DNA of 64,000 nucleotides from Algoriphagus oliviformis (GCF_017254915.1 NZ_JAFKCT010000001.1:620001-684000); one strand, 5' to 3'; positions 16,906 through 25,743 are shown, counted from the first letter of the stretch. Made by a program: numbers and translations. Notes: a model not told the origin generated them from the sequence alone.

Positions 16906-17541
16906 TCAATCGACACCTTGGAGTAGCAGATCGACTTGAAATTCGATATCGCGGTCTACCAGCGTCCGGTCGGCCCAAGATCCCTCAAAGGCGATGTCCC
17001 AGTCAAAACGGTCGATGGAAAACTTAGCCAAGACCTGGTCGCGGTGTTGGCTTCCCTCAAAGCTGATCTCTTTGGTGATTCCTTTGATTTCGAGATTGCC
17101 TCGCAGCAGGAGTTTGGTAGGACTGACTCTGTTGATCTCCAAAAGGGTAAACTTGGACACGGGATACTTGTCCACATCGAAGAAGTCTTCGTTTTTGAGG
17201 TGATTGGTCAGATTCCTACGTGGGATGGGGTCCGATTCGGGAATGTCGGTCACCTGGATTTTTTCCATGTCGATTTCGAAATAGCCACCTAGCCATCGTC
17301 CTTGGTTTTCGAGGATAAAGCCCTTTTTGATTGGGACTTCCCCTTCATGCTTGCCCAGGCCGCGCATCTTGGTCCCTTTCCAAAAGATTTTACTTTGCGC
17401 CAGATCGATCCCGAGGGTGTCCGTGACGCCATTTGCCAAAAGAATAGGACTGTGGATAGGTTCGGTTTGCGGAGCAAAGTCCGGCTGCTTTTCCCGGCAG
17501 GCAACGGCTAGCAGAAGCGCAAAGAGCATCATTCTAGTCAT
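16906..17541 (-). CDS. YceI family lipoprotein
   Basis: 211 residues with a short lipoprotein signal (MTRMMLFALLLAVAC, Cys15) and a YceI lipocalin-like domain (residues 45-208). Family features include FWKGTKMRGLGKHEGEVPIKKG, the LKNEDFFDVDKYPVSKFTL segment and LEIKGITKEISFEG. YceI proteins bind polyisoprenoid or other lipids in the periplasm. The start overlaps the end of the upstream dioxygenase-like gene by 8 bp, so the two are made together. Confidence 0.9.
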   Translation of the reverse strand: MTRMMLFALLLAVACREKQPDFAPQTEPIHSPILLANGVTDTLGIDLAQSKIFWKGTKMRGLGKHEGEVPIKKGFILENQGRWLGGYFEIDMEKIQVTDIPESDPIPRRNLTNHLKNEDFFDVDKYPVSKFTLLEINRVSPTKLLLRGNLEIKGITKEISFEGSQHRDQVLAKFSIDRFDWDIAFEGSWADRTLVDRDIEFQVDLLLQGVD

Positions 17542-18160
17542 AATCTGGAATGTTAAGCCCCAAAATGATGTCCCGGTTTACCTCCAGTATTCCATTCTTC
17601 AAGACAGGCAAAGCAAGTCCCGACCCACCTCGATTGCTGAGGACGGACCGTTTCTTTTGATCCAGAATCGGATCATCTTCAAACACAAAATTATCCAGAT
17701 AATAGGCATTGGTATTGGGTTCCTTTACCGTCAGATGGATGTGCTCCGGCTCAGTCCCATCGGGATAGGCGGAGGGCCTAAAGGTGTAGAACGCATAGTC
17801 TCCCCTGTCGTCGGTTTTCACCCAGCCGCGGATAAATCCATGACGCTTACCCCAGCCTTTTTCGCCCCCACGTGTGGCATAGATGCCCGTTCGGTCGGTG
17901 TGATAGATGTACAGGATGACGCCCGCCGCGGGAGTTTCGCCGTCTTTTTGGTAGACTTTTCCCCATAGCTTCAGTTTCGGTTCGGAGCTGGCAAACAAGG
18001 GCAGGGTATCCACCGGGGAGAGGACTTTGTCGCCGTATTCATAGAGCGCCTCGCATCCTTCACAGGCACCCCCTACCTGGGAGTCGGTGTTGGTTTGGGA
18101 CTGACAGGCGCTGATGGTGATGGATAAATAAAGAAAGGAGCAAAGAAGGAATCGGGGCAT
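17534..18160 (-). CDS. Intradiol-dioxygenase-like lipoprotein
   Basis: 208 residues from ATG 18160, which begins a lipoprotein signal (MPRFLLCSFLYLSITISAC); the longer frame upstream is not needed. Residues 60-190 match the intradiol ring-cleavage (protocatechuate 3,4-dioxygenase) fold. The iron ligands are visible: Tyr in DRTGIYATRGG, Tyr in FRPSAYPDG, and two His in PEHIHLTV. Known relatives cleave catechols, but secreted lipoprotein forms in Bacteroidota have no assigned substrate. It overlaps the YceI gene. Confidence 0.82.
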   Translation of the reverse strand: MPRFLLCSFLYLSITISACQSQTNTDSQVGGACEGCEALYEYGDKVLSPVDTLPLFASSEPKLKLWGKVYQKDGETPAAGVILYIYHTDRTGIYATRGGEKGWGKRHGFIRGWVKTDDRGDYAFYTFRPSAYPDGTEPEHIHLTVKEPNTNAYYLDNFVFEDDPILDQKKRSVLSNRGGSGLALPVLKNGILEVNRDIILGLNIPDYD

Positions 18161-18239
18161 AGTTGTGGGATTTTTTCCAAAACTGGCCAAGCGAAAGCTG
18201 CCAAAAAAATCGAATGAGGCAAGTGGAGGAGTTTTCGTC

Positions 18240-19067
18240 CTAAGCTGAGGAGGTGACATCCATCGCCTGCTTGAAGGCTGCGGCGAAGTTTCTGGAAAGA
18301 CGCACCTGCATCCCATTGCTCAGGGTCAAATCATAATCCCCATTGAGGCGGGATTTCATTTCTTGCACGGCCTTGAGATTGACGAGCGAGGATTTGTGGG
18401 TTCTTTGGAAAAAAGCAGGATCCAGCTTTTCGGCAAAAGACTTCAAGGATTCCTGATGGAGGTACTTTTTTGTCGCCGTGTGAATCTCCACATAGGGCGT
18501 GGCGGAGACCACACAGAGGATCTCCGCTAGGGACAAGATCTGGGTTTTCCGGCCGGATTGGATCAGAAGCTGCCCGCTTGACTTTGGAGGCTTTGGGTTT
18601 TTCCTGGGAAAAACCAAGAGAGAGATGACCGCATAGACGAGCAAAAACTTGTACAAATCCTCTGATATGGAATAGAACAAGGTCTGGGAATAGGCGAAAG
18701 TGTGCCCATAGAAAAGCGCAGAGATCAGCCATACCAGCAAGGGGAAAAGAAGAATTTGCAGGGCCATCGCCGCAAGTACAAAATAGATCCTTCTCGCCCA
18801 TACGCCCTGACTCGATTTGGGCAGGCCCAGCTTGTCAAAAGCATACTTGAGTCCAAATGCAATCGGAGGAATCAACACCCAATACAGGCTGAATAAAAAC
18901 GACTCAGAAAGATAGAAAGACTGGGATTGGAGGCTTGACTTGAGCCAGTCTTGCAGGATTGTGATGGCCAGCACAGCCAGCAAAATCCATATCAAAGGCT
19001 TCGCCTGCTTGGTTTTTCCCAGCCGTTGTTGGGCAAGATTTCTCTTTGGATCTACTTGGGGTGGCAT
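18240..19067 (-). CDS. Membrane-anchored LytTR transcriptional regulator
   Basis: 275 residues. Four hydrophobic segments lie in residues 24-165, followed by a LytTR DNA-binding domain (about 172-272) with LSLAEILCVVSATPYVEIHT, FFQRTHKSSLVNLKAV and DYDLTLSNGMQVRLSRNF. It has no receiver domain, so it is a one-component membrane sensor-regulator. It lies 79 bp upstream of the dioxygenase-YceI pair on the same strand and could control it. Confidence 0.88.
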   Translation of the reverse strand: MPPQVDPKRNLAQQRLGKTKQAKPLIWILLAVLAITILQDWLKSSLQSQSFYLSESFLFSLYWVLIPPIAFGLKYAFDKLGLPKSSQGVWARRIYFVLAAMALQILLFPLLVWLISALFYGHTFAYSQTLFYSISEDLYKFLLVYAVISLLVFPRKNPKPPKSSGQLLIQSGRKTQILSLAEILCVVSATPYVEIHTATKKYLHQESLKSFAEKLDPAFFQRTHKSSLVNLKAVQEMKSRLNGDYDLTLSNGMQVRLSRNFAAAFKQAMDVTSSA

Positions 19068-19168
19068 CCGGATAAGTTACGCAGAATCGAAGGAAGAAGG
19101 GGCTTAGGCTGGTTCGAAAATAGACCGCCAGCTATTTCTCGCGGCCTTAATTCGGGTCTTTTCATACG

Positions 19169-20236
19169 CTAGCCTTTTTGGGAAAGCAGGGAAAATAGCC
19201 GCTCGTTCACATAGTAGTTGCCCGTGCCTAGCTTTTCCTTGCGCAGCACGCCGTCATCCGCCAGCTTGTTCAGATAGTTGGCCGCGGTGATGCGTGACAC
19301 GCCCAGGTCCCGCACCACAAACTCGATCTTCGTGTAGGGATGCTTGAAGAGGTTGTTCAGCAGCTCTTGGGAGTAGAACTTGTAGTTGTCCCGCAGGAGG
19401 TTTTTCATGTCTGCCAGCAAGACCTTCAGGTTTTCGATCAGGACGATGGTCTCCCGGGCGGTATTCTCCACGCCTCGGATCATGTAGGAGATCCAGTTTT
19501 CCCAGTCCCCATTTTCCCTCACTCCTTGCAGCAAACGATAGTAATCCGCCTTGTTTTGGATGATGTGGCTGCTCAGGTACAGGATGGGCAGCTTTAGCAG
19601 CCCGTGCTGGATGAGGTAGAGGATGTTCAGAATCCGTCCCGTCCGGCCGTTGCCGTCGTAGAAGGGGTGTATGCTCTCAAACTGGAAGTGGATCAGCGCC
19701 ATCTTCACCAGCGGATCGTAGTCGCTGAGCTCGGGTCGGTTGATGAATTCTTCCAGATTGCCCATCAGCGCGAGGATCTCGTTGGCGTCTTGGGGCGGGA
19801 GATAGACGGTTTCGCCGGTTTGGGCGTTTTTCAGCGCCGTGCCGGGAAGTTTTCGAAAGCCCGCATTGTTGCCCTCGAGGGTGGCCTGGATTTCCAGGAT
19901 GGTCTTGTTGGTCACCATGCCTCGCTCCTCCAGCAGGGCAAATCCCCGCTTCATGGCCGCCACGTAGTTTTGCACCTCTTTGATCGCTGGTGAGAGCGTC
20001 TCAAATTCCAGGTCGGACTTGAAGAGCTCGTCATGCGTGGTGATGATGTTCTCCACGGCCGAGCTGTCCTTGGCCTCCTGGATTGCAAGGGTGTTGAGCA
20101 GGATCTCATGGTTGGGAATGGAATAAGCCAAGCCCTTCAGCTCTGCGAGTGCCGCATGGGCCGCTGGAAGCTGCTTGAGAATCGTCCGAGTCTCCAGCTC
20201 CACATCGTAAGGCAAAGGGATCAGCTTCCAGACCAT
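19169..20236 (-). CDS. Fic family protein (class II, with C-terminal winged HTH)
   Basis: 355 residues. The Fic AMPylation motif is HPFYDGNGRTGR (His190). The class II inhibitory helix motif SxxxEN is present as SSAVEN (Ser58, Glu62, Asn63), so ATP binding should be autoinhibited. Residues 285-350 look like a winged helix-turn-helix (FVVRDLGVSRITAANYLNKL, then a wing LRKEKLGTGNYYV). Fic enzymes transfer AMP or related groups to target proteins. The HTH, together with the palindromic array around the promoter (20238-20377), suggests that the protein controls its own gene. Confidence 0.92.
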   Translation of the reverse strand: MVWKLIPLPYDVELETRTILKQLPAAHAALAELKGLAYSIPNHEILLNTLAIQEAKDSSAVENIITTHDELFKSDLEFETLSPAIKEVQNYVAAMKRGFALLEERGMVTNKTILEIQATLEGNNAGFRKLPGTALKNAQTGETVYLPPQDANEILALMGNLEEFINRPELSDYDPLVKMALIHFQFESIHPFYDGNGRTGRILNILYLIQHGLLKLPILYLSSHIIQNKADYYRLLQGVRENGDWENWISYMIRGVENTARETIVLIENLKVLLADMKNLLRDNYKFYSQELLNNLFKHPYTKIEFVVRDLGVSRITAANYLNKLADDGVLRKEKLGTGNYYVNERLFSLLSQKG

Positions 20237-20237
20237 A

Positions 20238-20377
20238 TGTAAAGATTTCTAAGTTTTCTTTACAAAGGTAAATGACTATGTAAAGAAAACAAACATTTGC
20301 TTTACAGATCAAAGGCTATATGTAAAGAAAATCGAGTTTTCTTTACATACCTGGTGACTTATGTAAAGCGGCTTTAC
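20238..20377. repeat. Periodic operator array of alternating ATGTAAAGAAAA half-sites
   Basis: Half-sites TGTAAAG begin at 20238, 20279, 20321 and 20362; their inverse CTTTACA begin at 20258, 20300 and 20341, with a degraded copy at 20371. Successive sites alternate in orientation every 20-21 bp, about two helical turns. They make three 27-28 bp palindromes, centres about 41.5 bp apart. The best, 20320-20348, has 12-base arms around TCGAG. The array overlaps the fic -7 box, its spacer and the leader up to the start codon. Confidence 0.85.
20263..20293 (-). promoter_or_regulatory. fic promoter
   Basis: On the minus strand TTTG (20290-20293), 19-base spacer, TACCTTTG (20263-20270), an exact Bacteroidota -33/-7 promoter. 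The start of transcription should be near 20256, giving a leader of about 20 bases. Three operator half-sites overlap the -7 box, the spacer and the leader, the arrangement expected of a repressor. Confidence 0.75.
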
Positions 20378-20432
20378 CTAGCGAAGTCGAAATCATACTT
20401 TGAAGCACTGTACTTTTATTTACCCCTAGTTC

Positions 20433-20512
20433 TTTCCCACAGATCCCCACGGATAAAAAGCACAGATTTTCACGGAGTTTCTGTGGCCTTTTCTGTGGTA
20501 ATCTGTGGGAAA
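20433..20512. repeat. CACAGAT-type short interspersed repeat with terminal inverted repeat
   Basis: An 80-bp element bounded by TTTCCCACAGAT (20433-20444) and its exact inverse ATCTGTGGGAAA (20501-20512). Inside are CACAGAT followed 4 bases later by ACGGAT/ACGGAG, repeated at a period of about 22 bp, then two CTGTGG copies. Similar CACAGAT elements are scattered in Bacteroidota genomes (from memory); it encodes nothing. Confidence 0.6.
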
Positions 20513-20520
20513 TAAGAAAA

Positions 20521-21645
20521 TCAATCCGGAAAAAGCGTCTTGTCCAGTCCCGGCACGATGCGCAGCGCGTTTTTGTAGTACACCTTTTTCAGCACCTCGT
20601 CAGGCAGACCGAGGCCGTACATGGACCAGAATGCGTGGTACTTTTTGTAGTAGGGAAAATACTCGTCATCGGTCTCCAGTACGCGGAAGTAGGTGTAAAA
20701 CTCCTCCTTGTGGTAGGCATCTTTCCCAAAAAGAATCCGGTCTTGGTATTGGGTGAAAAACTCCCTGGCGCGGCGTGGCTGACGGCCCAGCTCCGCGATG
20801 ATGGCGCCAATCTCGTAATTGACATTGGGATATTTGTCTAGATGGGCTCCGGCGGCATCCAGATCGTTGGCCATCCAGCCGAGGTGGGCATTGATGAAGG
20901 TGGTCTTGGGATGCTTCGCAAAAACGTGATGTTGCTCGGCGATGATCTGCTCAAACGGTGCCGGGTCCGTGTCCGACCGCTTGCGGTTGGGGTTGAGTTT
21001 CAGCTCCAGCCAGCGCTCGTTGGTGGAGTCCATGGGCTGCCAAAACTGCGCCGGGTCGGCGGAGTGGATCAGGACGGGAATGCCTAGCTCCCCGGCTTTG
21101 GCCCAAATCGGATCCAAATCGGGATGATCCACGGGGATTCGGTTTCCGTCTTTGTCTTTGCTATTGAGCCCAAGGCTTTTGTAGATTTTTAATCCTACCG
21201 CTCCCGCCTGTACGTCCTCTTCAAGTTCCTTTACCGCCAACGCCGTCCAGCTGGGATCGCCAAATCCGTTGAAGTTGAGGTTGGTGAACACCATAAACCT
21301 GCCCGGCGCATGGGTTTTAAACTCGTTCATCATGCCCTTGATGTACTCCTGCTGGGCGTTGCTGTTGCCTTGGCCAAAGCCCCGGCCACTCAGGTTGATC
21401 ATGATGCCCATGTTGATCTCGTCCATCTCGGAGGTGAGCTGGTCGATTTTCTCCTTGTTTACCCCGCCCTGGTGGCTGTGGATATCGATGAAGGGAAACT
21501 TGGCCCGGGTGACCGGATGCTCGGGTACCTTCAGCGTAGAGGGGGGATTGTAATTTTCAAAGCTCATCTCCTGAGCTACCGAATGGACCATGGCCAGGCC
21601 CAAAGCAAGTACGGAAAGGGGGATGTGGAGTAGAAGTTTCTTCAT
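20521..21645 (-). CDS. Secreted amidohydrolase-2 family metal-dependent hydrolase
   Basis: 374 residues with a signal peptide (MKKLLLHIPLSVLALGLAMVHSVAQ). The TIM-barrel amidohydrolase pattern is visible: FIDIHSHQGG (His-x-His), AVGLKIYKSLGL with the possible bridging Lys, PVLIHSADP, and FINAHLGWMAND, with a late GKDAYH. It is probably periplasmic. Relatives act as decarboxylases or hydrolases on unknown substrates. It lies downstream of the M14 peptidase gene on the same strand but is separated from it by a terminator hairpin. Confidence 0.85.
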   Translation of the reverse strand: MKKLLLHIPLSVLALGLAMVHSVAQEMSFENYNPPSTLKVPEHPVTRAKFPFIDIHSHQGGVNKEKIDQLTSEMDEINMGIMINLSGRGFGQGNSNAQQEYIKGMMNEFKTHAPGRFMVFTNLNFNGFGDPSWTALAVKELEEDVQAGAVGLKIYKSLGLNSKDKDGNRIPVDHPDLDPIWAKAGELGIPVLIHSADPAQFWQPMDSTNERWLELKLNPNRKRSDTDPAPFEQIIAEQHHVFAKHPKTTFINAHLGWMANDLDAAGAHLDKYPNVNYEIGAIIAELGRQPRRAREFFTQYQDRILFGKDAYHKEEFYTYFRVLETDDEYFPYYKKYHAFWSMYGLGLPDEVLKKVYYKNALRIVPGLDKTLFPD

Positions 21646-21695
21646 GAGCGATTAAACTGGATTGTCGGTATGATGGGTTTGGTTTTTACTTGGGC

Positions 21696-21729
21696 GGAAA
21701 AAAAGAAATCCCGATGGAAAATCGGGATT
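21696..21729 (-). terminator. Terminator after the M14 peptidase gene
   Basis: On the minus strand AATCCCGAT, a short loop, ATCGGGATT, then TCTTTTTTTTCC. The stem occupies 21707-21729 and begins 9 bases past the peptidase stop codon at 21738. Confidence 0.85.
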
Positions 21730-21737
21730 CAAAGGTG

Positions 21738-24290
21738 CTATCTGGCTGTGCCTCCGTCGATGACTTGACCGAAGAAGATGGAGTTCATGTAGAGCTTGTT
21801 GGTGCCAAACCAGAACGCGCGGAAGTTGGGGTTGTCGGCAAAGCCGATGATCCTTCCCCGTCCCACTCCGGAGACACGAATCACGCTGCCATTTTGGATG
21901 CCCGGCAGATTGCTTGGGTGCAAATAGCCCGAGGCAAGCGGATCAGCGGTGTAAACCAGCGGATTCGCATAGGGATTTGGCGATACTTCCAGGAAGAAAT
22001 TGTCGTTTCGGAAGGTGTAGATTTCCTTTTCGGCATAGCCATAGCCGATGGGATGCGTGATGTCGAGGTTGGCTTTGAAGATGGCACCGAAAGTCCCCTT
22101 CGCGCCTGTGGCATTGTCATAGTTGGCATAGCTTTTTTGCACGCCTTTTTCTGCGTTGTCCACGGAGCGGAAGGAGAAGTTGCCGATCTCATTTTGCGCC
22201 AGCCAGCGGATTGCCCCGCCTTTGGCTACCAGCGTACCCCCTTTGGACGTCCATTCCTTGATTTTCTCTGCCCCAGACTTGCCCAGCGAACCGTAGTTGC
22301 CGTCAGCCATGAGGATGACGTTGTAGCGATCCAGGTTTGCCATGCCCACAGAGCTGACAGGCAGCAGGGTCACCGGCATTTGCATGCGCTGGTCGAGCAG
22401 GTGCCAGATCTCACCCGCCTCGCCGCTGTCCACACCTCCGTCAACCAAAAGGGCGATTTGTGGCGTTTTCAGCGGAACCATAAAGGTCGAGCCCATATTC
22501 GCTCCACCGGTGTAGCCTGTGCTGATCGCGTGGATATCCACATGGGCTGTAGAGGCGATTTCTTGGAGTTTGGAGAAAAAGGCCGCGTTGTCCAATCCGG
22601 ACTCGCCCTTGTCGATCAGGATCGTGCCTCGCTTGAAGGTCTTTCCTTCCGGTGTAGAAAACTCCGCATTGGACACCCGAACCAAAAATCCAGCCTTCAG
22701 CAATTGATAGGCGGCTTTGGGAGCATAGTAGTCAGACCACTCCAGCGCATACTGATAGGCGCCTGCACTGCCGATCACTTGGCCGGGAGCGAGGGCAAAG
22801 TTCGTCTTGTCCACCTCGCTGACGCTGGCGAGATTCAGGATCTTGCTGTTCAGCGCCATGAAGTCCAGATGGAAAGCCATCGGGTAAGTCCAGGCCGAAA
22901 TGTCGTAGAACAAGCTGTCCTGGAAGGTCGTCCTCGTCTCAAACATGGCCTTGATCAGGCGGTATTGCGGCTGATCGGCGGGCACGATGTAGGAGGATTC
23001 CTTTTTGAACTGCTGGCCATTGACGGTGATGTCTTCGTTCAGAGAAAAGACCTTGATGTCGTGCTGCAGGATCAAATCCGCCAGGTGGAAGCTTTTCGCG
23101 TCGTCGTCTTTGGCTCCAAAGATGTAGGCCTTGTTGACATCGGCGGTGGTTTCGTTTTTGATTTCGGTGTAAAAATCCTTCATCCACTGGTTGAGCTCCA
23201 CGCGCATCTCTTTGGCCGCTTGGAAGGAAGAAAGGTTGGCGGTAAACTGGTTTCTGATCGTGAAAGGAAAGCTCAGCATGCCGTTGGCGCTTTCCTGTAG
23301 GTGTCCTCTGGAGCTCGCCTGCTCGAAGAGAATCCCGATCGATCCCTGCACATCCGGATAGGTCGAGCCTTTGCCGTAGTAGAAGTCGTCGTAGTTTTCC
23401 TGGTTGTAGTAGAGCGAGCCGATCTGGTCAAGGGCTTTGGCGTGGTAGGTGCCGATTTTTGCGGTCAGCTCAAAGTTTTTGGCTGGGGTGAGCGGGTGCA
23501 TACGAGCCGGCACGCCGGGCTGGAAAAAGAAAGTGCTGTTGGTGCCCATCTCGTGGAAGTCCAGGTGGATATTTGGCAGCCAAGCCTGGAAGACCTTCAC
23601 GCGGTTGCGGGACTCAGGATGCTGCACAGGCAGCCAGTCCCGGTTGAGGTCAAACCAGTAGTGGTTGGTTCGTCCACGCGGCCAAGCTTCATTGAGCTCG
23701 CGCTGGGCGGGATCGCCGTTTAGGATGTAGGCCTTGTGGGAGTTGACCCAGGAGGCAAACCGGTTCAAGCCATCGGGATTGATAGCAGGATCGAGCAAAA
23801 GCACGATGTTTTCAAGGTCAGCCGCAATTTCGTTTGCTGCCGCAAAATGGTAGGCGGCGATCAGCGAGGCATTGGCACCGCTGGGCTCATTGCCATGGAC
23901 GGAGTAGCCCATGTACATGACTACGGGCATATTTTGGATGTTGACCGAGGCTCCGGGAGTGCGGAGCTTGTGTCGCTCGGCTTTGATCTGGTCGAGCTTG
24001 CCGAGGTTAGCGGGCGAGGTGATGGTCAAGAGCGTTTGAGGGCGCTTCTCGTAGGATCTACCGGTTTCTTCGAAAATCACGCGGTCGGAGGCTTCCGCCA
24101 CGGCTTTCATGTACATGACCAACTGATCGTGGGTCACGTGCCATTCCCCCACCTCATAGCCCAAGACCTGCTTGGGAGTCGGAACGGCGGGGTTGTAGGT
24201 ATAGCCTTTGGGAAGGTAGTAACTCAGGTCTTGGGCAAACGTGAGCGTGGTGAAAAGAGCTAAAAGCACTGCAAGCGTGTACTTTTTCAT
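21738..24290 (-). CDS. Secreted M14 family zinc carboxypeptidase-like protein
   Basis: 850 residues with a signal peptide (MKKYTLAVLLALFTTLTFAQ). The M14 zinc peptidase domain lies in about residues 50-340: zinc ligands His and Glu in HGNEPSG, substrate-binding GLNRFASW region, a third ligand in HLDFHEMG, and a later catalytic Glu region near GILFEQAS. A long C-terminal half (about 400-850) looks like a glutamine-amidotransferase-like fold (IALLVDGGVDSGEAGEIWHLL) often fused to these enzymes in Bacteroidota. It is probably a periplasmic peptidase. Upstream (24291-24681, 390 bp) no gene or clear promoter is seen. Confidence 0.87.
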   Translation of the reverse strand: MKKYTLAVLLALFTTLTFAQDLSYYLPKGYTYNPAVPTPKQVLGYEVGEWHVTHDQLVMYMKAVAEASDRVIFEETGRSYEKRPQTLLTITSPANLGKLDQIKAERHKLRTPGASVNIQNMPVVMYMGYSVHGNEPSGANASLIAAYHFAAANEIAADLENIVLLLDPAINPDGLNRFASWVNSHKAYILNGDPAQRELNEAWPRGRTNHYWFDLNRDWLPVQHPESRNRVKVFQAWLPNIHLDFHEMGTNSTFFFQPGVPARMHPLTPAKNFELTAKIGTYHAKALDQIGSLYYNQENYDDFYYGKGSTYPDVQGSIGILFEQASSRGHLQESANGMLSFPFTIRNQFTANLSSFQAAKEMRVELNQWMKDFYTEIKNETTADVNKAYIFGAKDDDAKSFHLADLILQHDIKVFSLNEDITVNGQQFKKESSYIVPADQPQYRLIKAMFETRTTFQDSLFYDISAWTYPMAFHLDFMALNSKILNLASVSEVDKTNFALAPGQVIGSAGAYQYALEWSDYYAPKAAYQLLKAGFLVRVSNAEFSTPEGKTFKRGTILIDKGESGLDNAAFFSKLQEIASTAHVDIHAISTGYTGGANMGSTFMVPLKTPQIALLVDGGVDSGEAGEIWHLLDQRMQMPVTLLPVSSVGMANLDRYNVILMADGNYGSLGKSGAEKIKEWTSKGGTLVAKGGAIRWLAQNEIGNFSFRSVDNAEKGVQKSYANYDNATGAKGTFGAIFKANLDITHPIGYGYAEKEIYTFRNDNFFLEVSPNPYANPLVYTADPLASGYLHPSNLPGIQNGSVIRVSGVGRGRIIGFADNPNFRAFWFGTNKLYMNSIFFGQVIDGGTAR

Positions 24291-24681
24291 AGGATTGTAG
24301 CTTGTTTTTTAGGCCATGGAAAATCCCGCACGTCCGACCAGTCCCTCTGTGACTCGTGGCTCATGCATGATTTGGTAGATTGGGAGGTAATATTTTCGAC
24401 GAAATTCCGGTTTTGAGCAATCAAAAAAAGCAATTTTGGACAGATGGTCAAATTAGTGGAGTAGTGAAGCGAAACGGGAAAGTTTCACGCGGCCTCACCT
24501 ATAATCAAGTTTTAGGCCTTTTTTGTGTTTGGGAAGGGAAGTCTTGGGGAAAATTTGAAAAGGATTGAACTTCAGTGTGGTAGGAGTCAAAAAAAGAGAA
24601 GATCCATCAGCATTTTTGTCTATGTCGGCAGAAATGACGATTTTTTGTCTTAACCTTTCCATCAAGAAAAATCCATCGGCC

Positions 24682-24849
24682 ATGCTGAAACTCCTCGGAC
24701 TTGCCGTTTACGCCTTCACGATCTACGATGTGGTGACTAGCCGCTTTGCCAACCAAAACGACAAGTTGATCTGGATCATCGTGGTCGTGCTGCTGCCCTT
24801 CTTGGGAACCCTGCTGTGGTTTTTGGTCGGGAGGGAAAAGCGGCTTTAG
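24682..24849 (+). CDS. Small PLDc_N-like membrane protein
   Basis: 55 residues from ATG 24682; the longer frame from 24565 adds a low-complexity, unlikely N-terminus. Two hydrophobic segments are separated by a short polar loop, FANQNDKLIWIIVVVLLPFLGTLLWFLVGREK, matching the PLDc_N (cardiolipin-synthase N-terminal) membrane motif seen in stand-alone proteins. Role unknown. It runs into the convergent SDR gene, whose stop lies immediately after its TAG. Confidence 0.75.
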   Translation: MLKLLGLAVYAFTIYDVVTSRFANQNDKLIWIIVVVLLPFLGTLLWFLVGREKRL

Positions 24850-25743
24850 TTACCTATGATAGATGTTCTTCAATGCCGCCGGCAGCTCCTCAAACTCAAA
24901 CTGAAAGCCTGCTTTCTGGATTTTTTGGCTGGAGACGCGATTACCTCCCAGTACCATGGCGGCCATTTCGCCTAGAACCAACCGGAGGACAAATCCCGGT
25001 ACGCCGATATTGACGAAGGGCTTCCCTTTCGCCCTGGCCGCTTCCCGTGTCAGTTGCTGATTGGTAGCTGGGTTGGGGCCGACTGCGTTGAAAATCCCCT
25101 GCAGCGTGGTTTTTTCCAAGGCGTAGGCATACATCCTTGCAAGGTCGTCCAGATGGATCCAGCTCATCCACTGGTCGCCCGAGCCGAGGGGAGCGGCTAC
25201 CGGGGGTTTGAGCATTTCGTCCAGAGCTCCTCCATCCGCATCCAAGACGATACCCGTACGGAAGATGACCGTGCGCAGGTGGAGGCTTTCGATGTTTTTG
25301 ACTTCGTTTTCCCAGGCCAGCACCACTTCTGCGAGGAAGTCGCTTCCGGCGGGGCTGCCCTCGTCTACCAGCGCTGTGCCCGTGTCAAAGCCGTAAAAGC
25401 CCACTGCGGAGGCGGAGATAAAGGTGCTGGGACGATTTTCGGCCGTTTCCAAAGCTGAAAAAAGAAGTTGTGTGCTTTTCGTTCGGGACTCGAGGATGAG
25501 CTTTTTGCGCTCGGGCGTCCAGCGCTTTTCCGCCACGCCAGCCCCCGCGAGGTGGATGACGGCATCCGCCCACTCCATCGCCTCTGGGTCGAGCTGCTGC
25601 CTTTCTATGTCCCAGAGAAAAGTTTTTCGCCCGGACTGCGAGCTTCTACTCAGCCAGGCGACCTCATAGCCCTTCTTTTCCAATAGCCCAGTGATCCGCT
25701 GACCTATCAATCCTGATCCACCTGTGATTAAAATATTGTGCAT
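24850..25743 (-). CDS. TIGR01777 family SDR/epimerase protein
   Basis: 297 residues. The Rossmann NAD(P)-binding motif GGSGLIGQ is at residue 8, followed by VIHLAGAGVAEKRW, the SASAVGFYG active-site strand, and a C-terminal family segment GNRVSSQKIQKAGFQFEFEEL. This subfamily (YfcH-like) is related to cell-division inhibitor SulA-type epimerases; substrate is unknown. Its 5' end is divergent from the chloride-channel gene, and only a 151-bp gap remains if the latter starts at 25895. Confidence 0.92.
   Translation of the reverse strand: MHNILITGGSGLIGQRITGLLEKKGYEVAWLSRSSQSGRKTFLWDIERQQLDPEAMEWADAVIHLAGAGVAEKRWTPERKKLILESRTKSTQLLFSALETAENRPSTFISASAVGFYGFDTGTALVDEGSPAGSDFLAEVVLAWENEVKNIESLHLRTVIFRTGIVLDADGGALDEMLKPPVAAPLGSGDQWMSWIHLDDLARMYAYALEKTTLQGIFNAVGPNPATNQQLTREAARAKGKPFVNIGVPGFVLRLVLGEMAAMVLGGNRVSSQKIQKAGFQFEFEELPAALKNIYHR

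Noticed and set aside
20238..20377. LytTR-type direct-repeat binding site or CRISPR-like array
   Set aside because: Half-sites alternate in orientation instead of running direct, and there are no unique spacers or long repeats.
21690..23300. 536-codon plus-strand frame opposite the M14 peptidase
   Set aside because: Shadow frame lacking recognisable motifs; the minus strand carries the HGNE zinc site and a signal peptide.
24291..24681. Gene in the 390-bp gap before the PLDc_N-like gene
   Set aside because: Short frames here have no plausible start, signal or domain, and no consensus promoter was found.
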